Assembly: GCA_013407085.1 (NCBI GenBank)
Contig: JACCGJ010002998.1
Location: 124,001 to 188,000, forward strand
DNA length: 64,000 bases
Origin: Atriophallophorus winterbourni
Taxonomy: Eukaryota; Platyhelminthes; Trematoda; Plagiorchiida; Microphallidae
Direction of reading: 5' to 3'
In this document: in pieces, positions 44,541 through 54,463 of the stretch
How the letters are laid out: each line of letters starts with the position of its first letter
Numbering within the stretch: position 1 is the first letter of the stretch
The notes under the pieces: generated by a model
The model's input: only the letters and a program-made list of their open reading frames with translations
Told to the model about the DNA's origin: nothing
The model's database searches: none
Position numbers and translations under genes: made by a program

Positions 44541-45324
44541 CGAGGTTCGTCCTACCAGCTGGGCTGGCCATTGCAACAATTGTTGCCTTCGCCGTATCCA
44601 GGCCCTTGGCACAGAGGTCAGGTAGGTTCATTGTCGCTGTCACAGCTTGATCTATCGATTTTTTGTCCGTATGTTAGATCTCGTGATGCGGTCACGAATG
44701 TTGGTAGCCTGAGGTAGGTTATTCGGCTGAGCTTGGACGTTTGGTCGATTGGTCGGTGTTTTTGCTTTGGAACTCGTGATTTCGTCATTTAGCAAATAAT
44801 CCACTATAAATCGTTAATCACACAAGGTAGGATACAGAAATAAGTACTGAAGTGTGTTGTTCGACGCGATCTTCGCAATAATAGCAAAAACTGTAGAATA
44901 GTTAGCGATGGGGAAATGTTTGCGCGCGTGAGAAAACTAAGATATTTACGTCGATATGTCAATATTGCAGTGAATCCGTTAACAAGAGCAAAACAAATAA
45001 ATTCCGATAGATATGATCGAAAGTAGCACAGAATTTTCGGAATGGGATAAATCTGAGCCGATTCGGTGAAGATATGAACAGAAGTGTCAGGTAAAATAAT
45101 GCGACCGCACAGCAGTTGGAAAGTTGATTATGGAATAGCTGTGATTTTTTGATGTGAAAAACATTACTTATAAAAAATTGCTCATGGTATGGTATTATGT
45201 GAGTGTTCAAAAATATACCAAAAATGTACAATAAGAATTTATCGTCAATGAAAAAATGCGGACTAACGAATTATGTAGTAGAGCAAGAAAAGTCTACACT
45301 ACACAAAATACAACAAAAATGTAG

Positions 45325-45842
45325 ATGTATCCGTTAATCACAATTCCAGCTCAAAGCAACGCACAAAAACTTCGCAATCATGGATCCGTGCTCGTACTAG
45401 AATCCTCGGTCTCAAATATATATAACTCACTAGGATATTCAGGCGTTTCACGACAGATACCGTACACAACTTACTTAAAACTTATTGAATATGCAATCCA
45501 AGCCTAAAGAATGATATTGATCTACTTAACAGGATTTATCACCGTGTTCAGCAACGAATGTGATAACATGGCCAACATATTTTTACCCAAAAACGAATAC
45601 GGAGTGAACTTATGCTGAGTTAAAAGTTTGCACACGGACGATCATCCCCTCAAACATTTACTAGTTAACCGATCGAAAACAGTTTCTGTCCAATTGATTT
45701 TTACCTGATTCCTGAACTGCTCAGAAAGCAAACAAATCCCGTTTATACTACTTATGTTATTCGTAATTCGCATATTATTCTGTGGCTTTTGTAATGCTAT
45801 ATGCTTATTAAACCGTTAAATTGAATTAATTGAATTAAATCT
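45325..45842 (+). mobile_element. CR1 copy k, C-terminal end and tail, plus strand
   Basis: Coding remnants TTYLKLIEYAIQA and DLLNRIYHRVQ in shifted frames, later CCCTCAAACATTTACTAG, and a 3' UTR block (ATTATTCTGTGGCTTTTGTA, ATGCTTATTAAACCG) ending TTGAATTAATTGAATTAAAT. It is one of the few plus-strand LINE copies. Confidence 0.7.
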
Positions 45843-46234
45843 CAAGGCCCTTACTCGGAAACGCAGACATTCAAAATTTTAATTACCCCACTTTCTCGAT
45901 TCGACATTCATCGGACAATTTTACCTCGGTCAGTGAATAGATAATGAACCGTACGGTGACAGTTTCTGTTAATTCCTGGAAGATTTTACATTATTGCTAT
46001 ATATACTTCGTCATTCTGTGGTTTTTGTTGCGCTTATTGATTTTTCTACCGTGAAAGCATCTGAGTTCGGAGGAAGCAAATGGTCAATTGCGTAATGGGA
46101 GCCGTATTGGAGTCAGTATTGAACCTTTTAGGACTCATTACGTGGCTTCGATGGCTTCAGAAATTTCGCCTAGACTAGTTCGTGCAATGCAATAGAAGGC
46201 TATAAATATTTTGTAATTCTCTTTCGGTCGATTA
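45843..46234. other. Possible second CR1 3' UTR, otherwise unassigned
   Basis: TTCGTCATTCTGTGGTTTTT then GTTGCGCTTATTGATTTT at about 46005-46045 looks like another CR1 3' UTR, but no coding part is recognisable. Confidence 0.3.
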
Positions 46235-46239
46235 AGACA

Positions 46240-46400
46240 TGGAGGTGCGTAATGAAATCTTAACCAAAAGCGTTTCATATTGAAGTGTACAGGTTGGCAC
46301 GAAATCGATTACCAAATCAGGTCGAAGTGACAACCGAGACAAACATGTTTGAGGATCACCGTTGTAATTGTTTGTTTGCCTATATATAAGATAAGCGTGT
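46240..46400 (-). repeat. Unclassified dispersed repeat
   Basis: Opposite-strand relative of 17990-18130; see the shared blocks given there. Class unknown. Confidence 0.45.
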
Positions 46401-46626
46401 GTTTCATTCAAATACAGAATCACAAAGTGATTACTGGCCTAGAGCTCGAGGCGCATATAAAAGACCAATGTATTGTGGTGCTCACATCCACATCCCTTAC
46501 ACACCACTACTGGTAAGAACTCTATACACCAGTGGCATGCAAGTATAACATTCAGCAATAGAGGAAAATATTCGTAGCTCAGAATGTGGATGGTGTTCAC
46601 CTTGTGTTCGCCGAGCTTGCGTAGTT

Positions 46627-46673
46627 GTTCTTGGACGTTTCGTCATCAAGCTAGATGACATCATCAACAAAAC
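46627..46673 (-). ncRNA. Hammerhead-like motif, family C, left arm
   Basis: Minus strand: GTTTTG (stem I), core TTGATGA (C3 to T), one T, stem II GTCATC-TAGCTT-GATGAC (perfect 6 bp), GAAA, CGTC, CAAGAAC completing stem I with one G-T pair and one bulge. Only the C3 change departs from a full core. Confidence 0.5.
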
Positions 46674-46863
46674 TTGCAGTTCGAATTCGTTGGTTATTAT
46701 ACTGTTTGCCTGACCGTTCACGGTCACTCCCGCGGATTGGTCGAGTTTATGTTATGCCTTCTCCGTGAGCGGTTTCTCATTTGTCCATATGTTGTAGCCA
46801 GTTGGAGATGCTGGTTAATTGAATTTGTTGTTGAGTGCCACGCTCGAGAATTCTTGGAAAGAA

Positions 46864-46910
46864 GTTTTGCTAATGATGTCATCTAGCCTGATGACGAAAC
46901 ATCCAAGAAC
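46864..46910 (+). ncRNA. Hammerhead-like motif, family C, right arm
   Basis: GTTTTG, core CTAATGA (G5 to A), one T, stem II GTCATC-TAGCCT-GATGAC, GAAA, CATC, CAAGAAC. The core change differs from the left arm, so the ancestor most simply had CTGATGA. Present copies are probably inactive. Confidence 0.5.
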
Positions 46911-47007
46911 AACTACGCAAGCTCGGCGAACACAAGGTGAACACCAAGCATAACATTGATTAACACTTCACCACTGTTTCAAGCCTCACTGAACCTGATC
47001 ATACTGT

Positions 47008-47049
47008 CTCCACCTGATGACGGCAAACAGCCAGAAACCGGTAGTGGTG
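47008..47049 (+). ncRNA. Hammerhead-ribozyme-like motif, family B, intact core
   Basis: Stem I CCAC (47010-47013) pairs with GTGG (47044-47047). The core CTGATGA (47014-47020) is canonical. Stem II is C-GGC-AAACA-GCC-A (three pairs and a closing mismatch). GAAA at 47034-47037 is followed by CCGGTA; ACCGGT is a palindromic stem III and cleavage would follow A47043. It is the only copy in the window with both cores canonical and without an extra base after the first core. Confidence 0.65.
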
Positions 47050-47399
47050 TGTAAGAGATGTGAATGTGAGCACCACAATACATTGGTGTGTTTCTTTATT
47101 TGTCTTGTGCTTAATAAACACCATTGACCAATTGGATTATCTTGTGATTTGGGAATGGTGGGTGAACGCGAATAGCGTTGGTCAGGTTGACCTCAGGGAT
47201 GAATCGATACACGTTGGATGTGCGTGTGTGCAACGCGGGGTGGTTTAGCGGTTCTTGTTGGAACGAAATGTAACCATTTGCCAGCTGCGACTTGTTGACC
47301 CGAAAAGACCTGGCACATTGATTTCCGGTCCCTCCCAAACCCACCCACTCGCTACACTGGTGTCGGGACCAAACAAAGAACTTGTTTTGAACAAACAAT

Positions 47400-48220
47400 T
47401 TGTCATGGCTAATCCTATTAATCGATCGTGAGAAAGTAGTGTGAATGGTCAGATATGTGAAACTGACCGTTTTCAACACTGCTAATTGGAAGTGATACAG
47501 TCCGTTGACTATGGACTTTGATTTTGTTCATATTTTATACAATCCCAAATTCCATAAATGCCGGAAAAAGCGGTATATCTTCGACAAAAGCTACTATGTG
47601 TGTTGGGAAACGATAGCTGAATCTTCTTCCAACAGCAGTTTGTGTTCTCAAACGTTTGGGCAGTGAACGGATAATGTTGAATCCGTGCAAAGACACTTGT
47701 CTGACGCCCCGGCAAATTTAAAAAAAGCTTCTGAGATGTAATAGTTAAATTGATTTGCTCATTCAATGTCGAAGAGGGAAGACATAACGAGTTTATGCAG
47801 TCTTGTTGGGTAATTTCTCATACATAGTTCCGTAAGATTAGACTCGCGCAAAAGGCCAGCATCGATCCTTGGCTTATCAATCATTGTTGCATGTTAAAAT
47901 CGCGTCTTGTGAGTTTCAGTATTGCACGAATCAATAAATGGTCTGCGTGAGCATTTGCGCTCTGTTATGATCGCTTGAGTATTGTGCTTTTCATATTACT
48001 GCGCTCAACGAGACGAAGAACAAGCTGATGCAATTTCTTTGAACGTGGGTATGTTTGAATGAAATTGTTAGTGATACAAAGACTAAACTGCTCACATAGT
48101 TCTGAAGACGTTGACAATTTTAATTTGTTCTACGCGCCATGGCCTTGTTCCAAATAGTTTGGTCAAGCCTCGGGGTCTCCACAAACTCTGGCATCGATGA
48201 CTTTTATGAGACTATGACAA
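47400..48220 (-). mobile_element. LINE-B fragment with internal deletions
   Basis: Blocks match LINE-B copy 1: GTGATACAGTCCGTTGACTA / GCGATACAGTCCCTTGACCA (47490 versus 30575) and AACTCTGGCATCGATGA / AACTCTGGCATTGAAAT (48185 versus 32125). It thus spans parts of RT and endonuclease with much lost in between. No usable ORF. Confidence 0.55.
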
Positions 48221-48229
48221 AAGGTGTAT

Positions 48230-49215
48230 TGCGCAAAGGGGTTGAATAGTGCGCTGTGCATAAGCGTTGGCTAAAGTGAAATAAAGAAAGTTTGCAATGA
48301 ATCTGTGAGAGCTGTTTATTGGGAACGTGTCGCTTCTGTCTCAGAAGTTTCGTCAGGCCAAGTGTGTCAATAGTAAAAAAGTGATCAAGCTTAAATTTCA
48401 TTCACCTGACCAATCCTAAGCTGGCTAAGTACCGCAAAGTCCAGGGTGGGTTCTGTGCTCGTTATGATAAACAGGCCCGATCAATATCTACTGGCACACC
48501 CCCGTGCAGTATAATCCCTCAATTGTTTTGGTCTTGGAAGGTGTGAATGATATCTGCTGACAGATTAGCTCGATTAAGAGCTTGGTGCGCACACTAGCTG
48601 TCACGTACGTTAATGTTCATTCGCTGCAGACCCATACGTCAGATTGTGGAGATATCGGCCCCATCCATCTTATTGACTGCATTCCTACCAGCCTTCGGTA
48701 ACTCAACCGCCTCAGCGTGAGGTCCTTCAATGTATGGTTTTATTACCCACCTTATCACTTCTACGTTATCAAGATCAATGCTGAGACCTGTGTGAAGCAC
48801 GTGTTCAGCTAGTGCTAAATCTCTCATCAATGATTGATATCCACTGGAAATGTTTGACTGCTTACCGGTTCGATTTTTGTGTTTACTTATCCTAGTACTA
48901 ATTTCTCTGGATGTTTGCCCGATATATACTCCAGATCAACCCTTGTAGTTGATTTTATTTACGCAATTCGTCGTGCAGCCTGAAGGTGTTTTATCCTTGG
49001 GATGCTTTAATAATGATCGGAGCGTTGTACCCCTTTTATGCGTTACTCGTATACCTGCGTAATTCAAGATTCGACTTATACCCTCTGACGTTTCCTCAAC
49101 GTAAGGTCTAGAAACTGTTGCATTGGATACTTGGTGAAGCTGTCCAGCTTGATGGACGTATGTAGGTTGTGTGGACATGCGTTTAAATGTTGTCGCAAGC
49201 ATATCCATCTGTGTG
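48230..49215 (-). mobile_element. PLE fragment: GIY-YIG nuclease end and ribozyme-bearing terminus
   Basis: Minus strand: SGVYIGQTSREISTRISKHK (GIY-YIG box, preceded by a stop), YQSLMRDLALAEHVLHTGLS, IKPYIEGPHAEAVELPKAGR and NAVNKMDGADISTI, then 3' UTR with a hammerhead-like motif. The nuclease introduces the target nick for PLE insertion. Truncated at about 49215, with no RT. Confidence 0.85.
48319..48362 (-). ncRNA. Hammerhead-like motif, family A, decayed
   Basis: Minus strand: CTTGG, C, CTGACGA, A, stem II ACTTCTG-AGA-CAGAAGC (six pairs), GACA in place of GAAA, CGTT, CCCAA. It is in sense orientation at the PLE end. The GAAA change should abolish cleavage. Confidence 0.55.
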
Positions 49216-49440
49216 GAACGAGAGCTAGCCTAAACATCCGGTGGTTTGCTCCAATCGATAGTGTGAAGTATGAATGTTTATTGTGAAGATACAAAGTTGC
49301 AAATGGAAGCCAATCAACGAGCTACGGTGTCTAAACACGGAATCGCAAAGTGAGGTGTACGTGCGGAGTAGGTGAGCAACACGGCCTTTCTCAGTTATCA
49401 CTGTGTTTAGTGCTTTATATCTCAGCAAAATCCCGGTTTT
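49216..49440. other. Unassigned
   Basis: An open minus-strand stretch (49473-49225) has no recognisable domain and overlaps two repeat edges; I treat it as non-coding. Confidence 0.4.
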
Positions 49441-50077
49441 TAATGGTCCAAAAAGCATTAATCGTGAAACCAACCATCGATTTAATGATTTATGGTTAAA
49501 AATTTAATACTTTACAACACCACAGAATGACGGTATGAATGAAAATGTGAAAAATATAATAGTATAAATGGAATAGATAATATCATATATAAGACTCACG
49601 AATGATATACTTTTGCATATGTAACTCCAATTTCGCTTTAAACACCGCCAGAAAAGGAGAGTCCACTACATATTGGGAGAAAAAATGGCACGGACAAACA
49701 ATACGGTAAAATTGGACGTAATGTGATAAAGTATGTCCGCGTCTCACTTTCCCATCACACACATCAAGCAAGTGTTTTAGTGGATTTCCTTCGGTAAACA
49801 TAATTCTATAGGTCAAGATAATATGGCACCGTATCCTTCTTTGGGTAAAGTCACATAGACCCATACGTCAAAAGGTTTCGGTGTATGGAGCATTGCGAAG
49901 ACCCATCATTAACTTTGTCTCTCTGTGATAGATTGCATCAAAGAGAGCAATATCTTTTCTCAGCCAAGTGGCTCAGACGTCTACCGCATGCTCCATCGTA
50001 GTGCGAAGGTAGACGTTCATTATCCTTGCTAACGTTACCAGCCATATTCCTAACAATCTGTTGGCCCGTCGATATAT
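49441..50077 (-). mobile_element. CR1 copy g, C-terminus and 3' UTR
   Basis: Minus strand: MNVYLRTTMEHAVDV, WLRKDIALFDAIYHRETKLM, LCDFTQRRIRCHIILTYRI and SPFLAVFKAKLELHMQKY, then a 3' UTR. One stop and a frame change. Cut on the right by the tail of copy h. Confidence 0.8.
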
Positions 50078-50430
50078 ATTATTCAATTCAATTCAATTCA
50101 ATTTTAATGGTCTAAAAAGCATACAGCTTTACAAAAAAACACAGAATAATATGGCAACAACGAATAATATAACAAGCAAAAATGGGATTAGATTGCTTAC
50201 TGAGCAGTTCAAGAATCAATTAAAAATCCAAAGGGCAGAAATTGTTTTCGATTGGTGGGATAATAAATGTAGGTGCATGGTGTTAAGATCTTTTATCCAA
50301 CGAACTCCCTGTCAAGTTTTCAGTTCCCAATCAATATGCCCAAGGAACATTCTTGCCGAACTGGAGCATCTTACGTTTCCGCATGTTGAATGCCATATCA
50401 TTCATGGCCGTTCAATTTGAAACGTTGTCC
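50078..50430 (-). mobile_element. CR1 copy h, 3' end with (ATTCA)n tail
   Basis: Plus-strand view: ATTCAATTCAATTCAATTTT then AATGGTCTAAAAAGCATACA, the same 3' end as copy c (33822). Degenerate C-terminal codons may continue to about 50430, where a PLE end begins. Confidence 0.65.
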
Positions 50431-51125
50431 AAACCCTTATTTGACCTTACGGCTAAACAGTCTAGAGTACGCCAAAAGTGTGTCACGTCTCGTGGGAATG
50501 TCCAGGATCAGTGGTCCATTTCCTTCACAGTGAGTATCCAACTCAATCTGATATAAGTGAACACGGTCAAGGTCAGTTGATACAGCTGCCCACATACGTA
50601 AAAGTACATAACTAACGGGGCTAAGGTTAAGCTATTTTTGAAGAAAAACAAAAATATAATTAACTAGTAGGTATAAGGTGAATAAAAACTATTTACTTTT
50701 GCATCAGTGCCGGACCCCAGATTGTGGAGAATTTTGCCCCATCCACCTTATTGACGGCCAGTCGACCTGCCTTGGCAAGTTCGACCGCCTCCTCGTGTAG
50801 GCGTTCGCTAAACTGTTTAATACCGCGTCTCAATATTACCACATTGTCCAGATCTACGCTGTGGCTCGTATCTAAAACGTGCTCCGCCAAGGCGGAATCA
50901 CGAATAAGGGATTGATATTCTCTCGCATCCCGGGTCTGTCTCCGGACACGTTTTTGGTGTTCTTCGATTCTAGTGCGAATTTCTCTGCAAGTTTGCCCCA
51001 TGTAAACACCTAAACAGTCGTTAAAGTTAAGTCTGTAGATGGTGTTCCTTTCATTATAAGTTGCGCGTTTTATATACGGGCCACATCGTAGATCAAAACA
51101 ATCTGGCAATATTGTGACGTGGTAT
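50431..51125 (-). mobile_element. PLE fragment with GIY-YIG nuclease, left half of a head-to-head pair
   Basis: Nuclease ORF at 51109-50693 and 3' UTR running left to about 50431. The plus-strand PLE at 51130-51690 carries the same 3' UTR in mirror image, so the two truncated 5' ends meet at about 51125-51130. Inverted PLE halves of this kind are known for the group. Confidence 0.88.
50693..51109 (-). pseudogene. PLE GIY-YIG endonuclease domain
   Basis: 138 open codons: NTIYRLNFNDCLGVYMGQT (the two GIY-YIG boxes, Y..GVY and GQT), CREIRTRIEEHQKRV (catalytic Arg helix), SALAEHVLDTSHSVDLDNV, LHEEAVELAKAGRLAVNKVD and ISTIWGPALM-like C-terminus. It is the best-preserved PLE reading frame here but lacks the RT and N-terminus. 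Confidence 0.88.
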
Positions 51126-51129
51126 TAAA

Positions 51130-51690
51130 CCGTATAGCGAACGCCTACACGCGGAGGCGGTCGAAATTCCTAAGGCATGTCGCCTGGCGTTCAATAAGGT
51201 GGATGGGGCAGAAATCTCCACAATCTGGCGCTCGGCACTGATGTGAAAGTAAATAATTTTTATTCACCTTATACCTACTAGTTAATTAGATTTTTGTTTT
51301 TCTTCAAAAATAGCCTTAGCCCCGTTAGTTATGTACTTTTACGTATGTTGGCAGCTGTGTCAACTGACCTTGATCGTGTTCACTTGTATCAGATTGATTT
51401 AGATGCACTGTGAGGAAAATGGACCACTGATCCTGGTCATTCCCACGAGACGTGACACACTCTAGGCGTACTATAGGCTGTTTAGTGATAAGGTCAAATA
51501 AGTGGTGGTGGGTTGAATACTACTTAATCATGTTCCCTGTCCTGACTATCACCCTTTGTCTGACGAAGCTTGTGTGTCAGAAGTGAAACGTTTCCCAAAA
51601 ACTAATCTAACCGATTACACTCAAATTTCTTTGCAATATGGATACACGATCGGTCCCAAACATATTCCAAACGATTGTTGTCTAAATCCA
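51130..51690 (+). mobile_element. PLE fragment, right half of head-to-head pair
   Basis: Starts with the last nuclease codons (YSERLHAEAVEIPKACRLAF, NKVDGAEISTIW), stop, then the 3' UTR (TTTTTATTCACCTTATACC) and a terminal hammerhead-like motif. It ends near CCAAACGATTG, like the copy at 39469. Confidence 0.88.
51555..51598 (+). ncRNA. Hammerhead-like motif, family A
   Basis: TTTGT, CTGACGA, A, stem II GCTTGTG-TGT-CAGAAGT, GAAA, CGTT, TCCCAAA. Cores match the 39346 copy; stem I is weaker because of changes on both strands. Confidence 0.6.
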
Positions 51691-51699
51691 TTTGCAGTT

Positions 51700-51965
51700 T
51701 CTCACAATCATCTGCGGAACTCATTTGCTTCCAAATTTTATACCAGCCGCGAACAGGATCATTTGGATGATATGAGGTATGGGCGGGGTAAATCGTTTAT
51801 GTATATTAAAAAGAGGAGCGGGCCTATCACGGATCCTTTAGTCTCCGTTGTTGGCTTTGAACATTTGGGATAGCATTCCGTTTATTTTAACTCTGACGTA
51901 GCGATCTGACAGGTAGTCGCACAACCATGGTATGTTGAAAAGTAAAATGCATGTAAGTCACATGT
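51700..51965 (-). mobile_element. CR1 copy i, small RT fragment
   Basis: Minus strand: WLCDYLSDRYVRVKINGMLS then after a frame change GSVIGPLLFLIYINDLPRP, the strand-entry and GVPQGS-type blocks. Both ends are cut. Confidence 0.75.
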
Positions 51966-52024
51966 GATTGAACAGGTTAGTCGTGTCAGCCCTATCCTAA
52001 AGTGGCTCATCAGTTCTCATTATG

Positions 52025-52290
52025 TTTACCATTATTCCACTGATTCAATCGCATGCGGATTCTGATCATGCTGTCCTTAAGTGATGATTGCACACAGCAT
52101 GAAACCGGCCGTGATTTGTGCGTAACGGAAATGCATGTGAACACGAATTATTTCTGTGGGCTAATTTCATAGACAGGTCGATCTTACCAGCATCACTCAA
52201 CAGCGGTTACAAGTTCTCACCTTGTCTAATATTTATCCACTGTTTCAAGTCATGCGATTAAAAATCCTACTGTCCTTACCTGTTGATAAT
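52025..52290 (+). repeat. Diverged tandem repeat (about 200 bp) with hammerhead-like motif
   Basis: CCACTGATTCAATCGCATGC at 52037 and CCACTGTTTCAAGTCATGCG at 52239 mark two units. Related to 5395-5710 and to 46963-47049. Confidence 0.5.
52075..52117 (+). ncRNA. Hammerhead-like motif, family B, decayed
   Basis: GTGATGA (C3 to G), TTGC-ACACA-GCAT stem II with three pairs, GAAA, CCGG. Stem I is not well formed. Recognisable only by comparison with 47008 and 5438. Confidence 0.4.
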
Positions 52291-53869
52291 CTAAAAGTGA
52301 CATACAGTTTCAGCGCAAATAAATGCTGGAATTGATCAAACGTTTATTGAGAGGTAAATGAGTTTACGGGCCATTTAATAATCACATGCGTTGGCGAAAT
52401 TTAATCGACTTGTTTAGAATTTAGATTAGTTTAATACTACAAATTGGATCGTATCGAATTGTATAATAGCCATAACCTTTTTATCCCAAACGGATTCGTC
52501 GTTGTTTAATATTAAACCTCTATTTCAGATTTTCTTATTTTGTAGTTCACCCGTCTCTATTCGTACCGGGAATATACCTCTGTCGAGAACGTTCTATAGG
52601 ACGCCTATTAAAATATTTCAATATAAATATCAGTTCAAGCACACGAAAATATCGGGGCTAGCAGCTTGAGCTTTTCTCTAGAACGATAAAGCAGCAAAGA
52701 AAATTGCTTAACGCGTCATTTGAAATCGATTTCGAAAATAAAGCATTTCGGTTTTCCACATTGTCGTGAGTATGTGACTTTATAATACAATTGTGTAAAA
52801 CAAATTAAGTGGCTAAAAATCACACAATGACCCGAAAAATGAGGTTAAAAGTTCGAATGTTGGACAGGTGTAACATATTAACCGATGACCTGAGAACAGG
52901 AAGCGGGAGGGTCATGCAAAGCATGTTCGATCGTGGCGCGGTGTGCAAACATGTGCTTTTTAACCACTTGGTTCACTTCTTTCCATGTGCGCTGGGAGTG
53001 TTCGACCGACTTTGAGGAACTGGGGAACTCTCTCGCTCTCTCTGTTCCTTACAATACTTCAGGAAATTCATCTTGTAGTCTTTGAATACGAGTTAATAAT
53101 TATCCTTAGACTGTTGCTATCTAACGTGCCAGAGGATCTTTCGAATCATATTCATCCAGTATCACGTGTTAGACATAAAATACGACCGACGTAATCAGTC
53201 AAATTTTCTGATGTGCATCCACAAACTAACATTCTTGAGTGCACAAAAGTGTGATCTATAAAATTACAAACCCGAGATATCATTACAAATGAAATTCACG
53301 TAACTGGCATCGCAAACGATTAATGCATTTGAAACTGATAGGCAGAAATTTAAATGTTCGATTGCAGTATAATCTGATGGCTGATAAACATGAATAACCG
53401 TATCTGTCAATCTGTCCAGACTTATTTTTCTATGTTTATGCTAAAGACAACTTAGATATCTAATGCGGACACTTCGATCGAATCATACAACCAAAAATCC
53501 GCTATACACCAGGAAATAGCTTTCAGAATGAGTTGTCTGGTATGGAGCAAATTTATACCCGTGGTATGCTATCCAATTATTTGGAAAGTTTACACAACAA
53601 ATGTTCTATGTGGTTATAACTAAACTGTGAATTTTTTGTTTATAAGTGATTCAAATGTATTGGCACTGCAATCTACGAACCGATCGTTTGTTCAAATGAG
53701 AAAAATAAAACGGTTGATTGGCTAATCGCTTGAAAACAACAAACACTATACGAAACCATCACTCTTGTTTTACGTGTCCCCTGCAACCCTCCCGCTCAAG
53801 TAAACAAACCGATTCAAATCACACGCGCATGGTGTAAATAAGTTGCGAACATTGGAGACGAACAACATT
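52291..53869. promoter_or_regulatory. Upstream region of the kringle gene, no element resolved
   Basis: About 1.6 kb of AT-rich DNA without repeats I recognise. It must hold the promoter or an upstream exon or intron of the kringle gene, but I see no convincing TATA box or initiator. Chance ORFs at 52809-53194 lack support. Confidence 0.25.
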
Positions 53870-54209
53870 ATGACCACATACGTTCGCCGGACGATGCTCG
53901 GATTATTCGTGTTGTTTCGGCTCGTTCTCTGGGTAACATGCTTGCCAAATGAAGCTTACGATCCGAAGGAATGCCGTACCTCGGAGGGGAATTCCTCGGT
54001 CAACGAGTATCAAGGACGTGTAAACAAGGCGTACGACGGGAACGAGTGTTTGTTGTGGAGTGACAATCCACGGTTCTATCAAAGATATTGGTCAAACACG
54101 AAGGCGCTCCAGGCGTACAATTACTGCCGTAATCCCGATAACGACATACACGGCCCATGGTGTGTGGTGCACAAGACCACCTTTAAGTATTGCAACATTC
54201 CAAGATGCG
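53870..54209 (+). CDS. Secreted kringle-domain protein, exon 1 (signal peptide and kringle 1)
   Basis: Codes for 113 residues plus one base. The start at ATG 53870 gives a signal peptide (basic MTTYVRR, then MLGLFVLFRLVLWVTC). A complete kringle follows: Cys35, Cys60 in NECLLW, Cys86 in YNYCRNPDND, Cys98 in GPWC, Cys108 in KYCNIP and Cys113, the six-Cys pattern that forms three disulfides. NSS at residue 41 is a possible glycosylation site. The exon ends at a donor site (GCG|GTAAAT) in phase 1. Kringles bind proteins or ligands outside cells, as in proteases and ROR receptors. Only the N-terminus is visible, so the protein class is unknown. No frame damage is seen. Confidence 0.88.
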
Positions 54210-54463
54210 GTAAATTCTCGGTTTATTCACGGTTATACATTAATGTTCTTTTACCTCGTGACATCATAGTGAGTGATTGTATGCATGGCCACGTTTGCCC
54301 AGTGAATAAAAAGTGTGATTGAACTGTCGTAGGATTGCGTTCACCATTCAAGATTTATAGTTGAGAAAGCATTAAAAATTTACAGTGATCGCAGTGGCGA
54401 AATATAAATATATATATAGTGAGAATCAGTCCTCAGGATTGGGTCAACGCAGATAAGAGATTT

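Larger units (their letters stand above)
42140..44650 (-). mobile_element. CR1 copy e, ORF1 joined to RT with endonuclease deleted
   Basis: From right to left: PHD finger of ORF1 (44540-44345), basic ORF1 region (44330-44031), conserved ORF1 part (43990-43800), then directly RT from about 43700 (NYRPVTLLSSVSKVF) to 42644, C-terminus (42613-42355) and 3' UTR to about 42140. No nuclease sequence lies between ORF1 and RT. Stops occur in ORF1 and RT. Confidence 0.85.
46465..47086. mobile_element. Inverted-repeat element with hammerhead-like motifs
   Basis: Outer arms: CCAATGTATTGTGGTGCTCA (46465) is the reverse complement of the end at 47067-47086; similarity extends through CACACCACTACTGGT. Inner arms: 46590-46673 pairs with 46864-46962 (for example CTTGTGTTCGCCGAGCTTGC). 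The two inner arms each hold a hammerhead-like motif in opposite orientation, and a third sits in the right part only. No transposase. It may be a PLE- or retrozyme-related composite or a foldback element; I cannot tell which. Confidence 0.75.

Noticed and set aside
47220..47340. tRNA-derived SINE or tRNA gene
   Set aside because: GGTGGTTTAGCGGTTC looks like a box A, but no box B or cloverleaf can be drawn.
52809..53194. Two overlapping ORFs upstream of the kringle gene
   Set aside because: Different frames, no motif, no start context or splice signals; likely chance.
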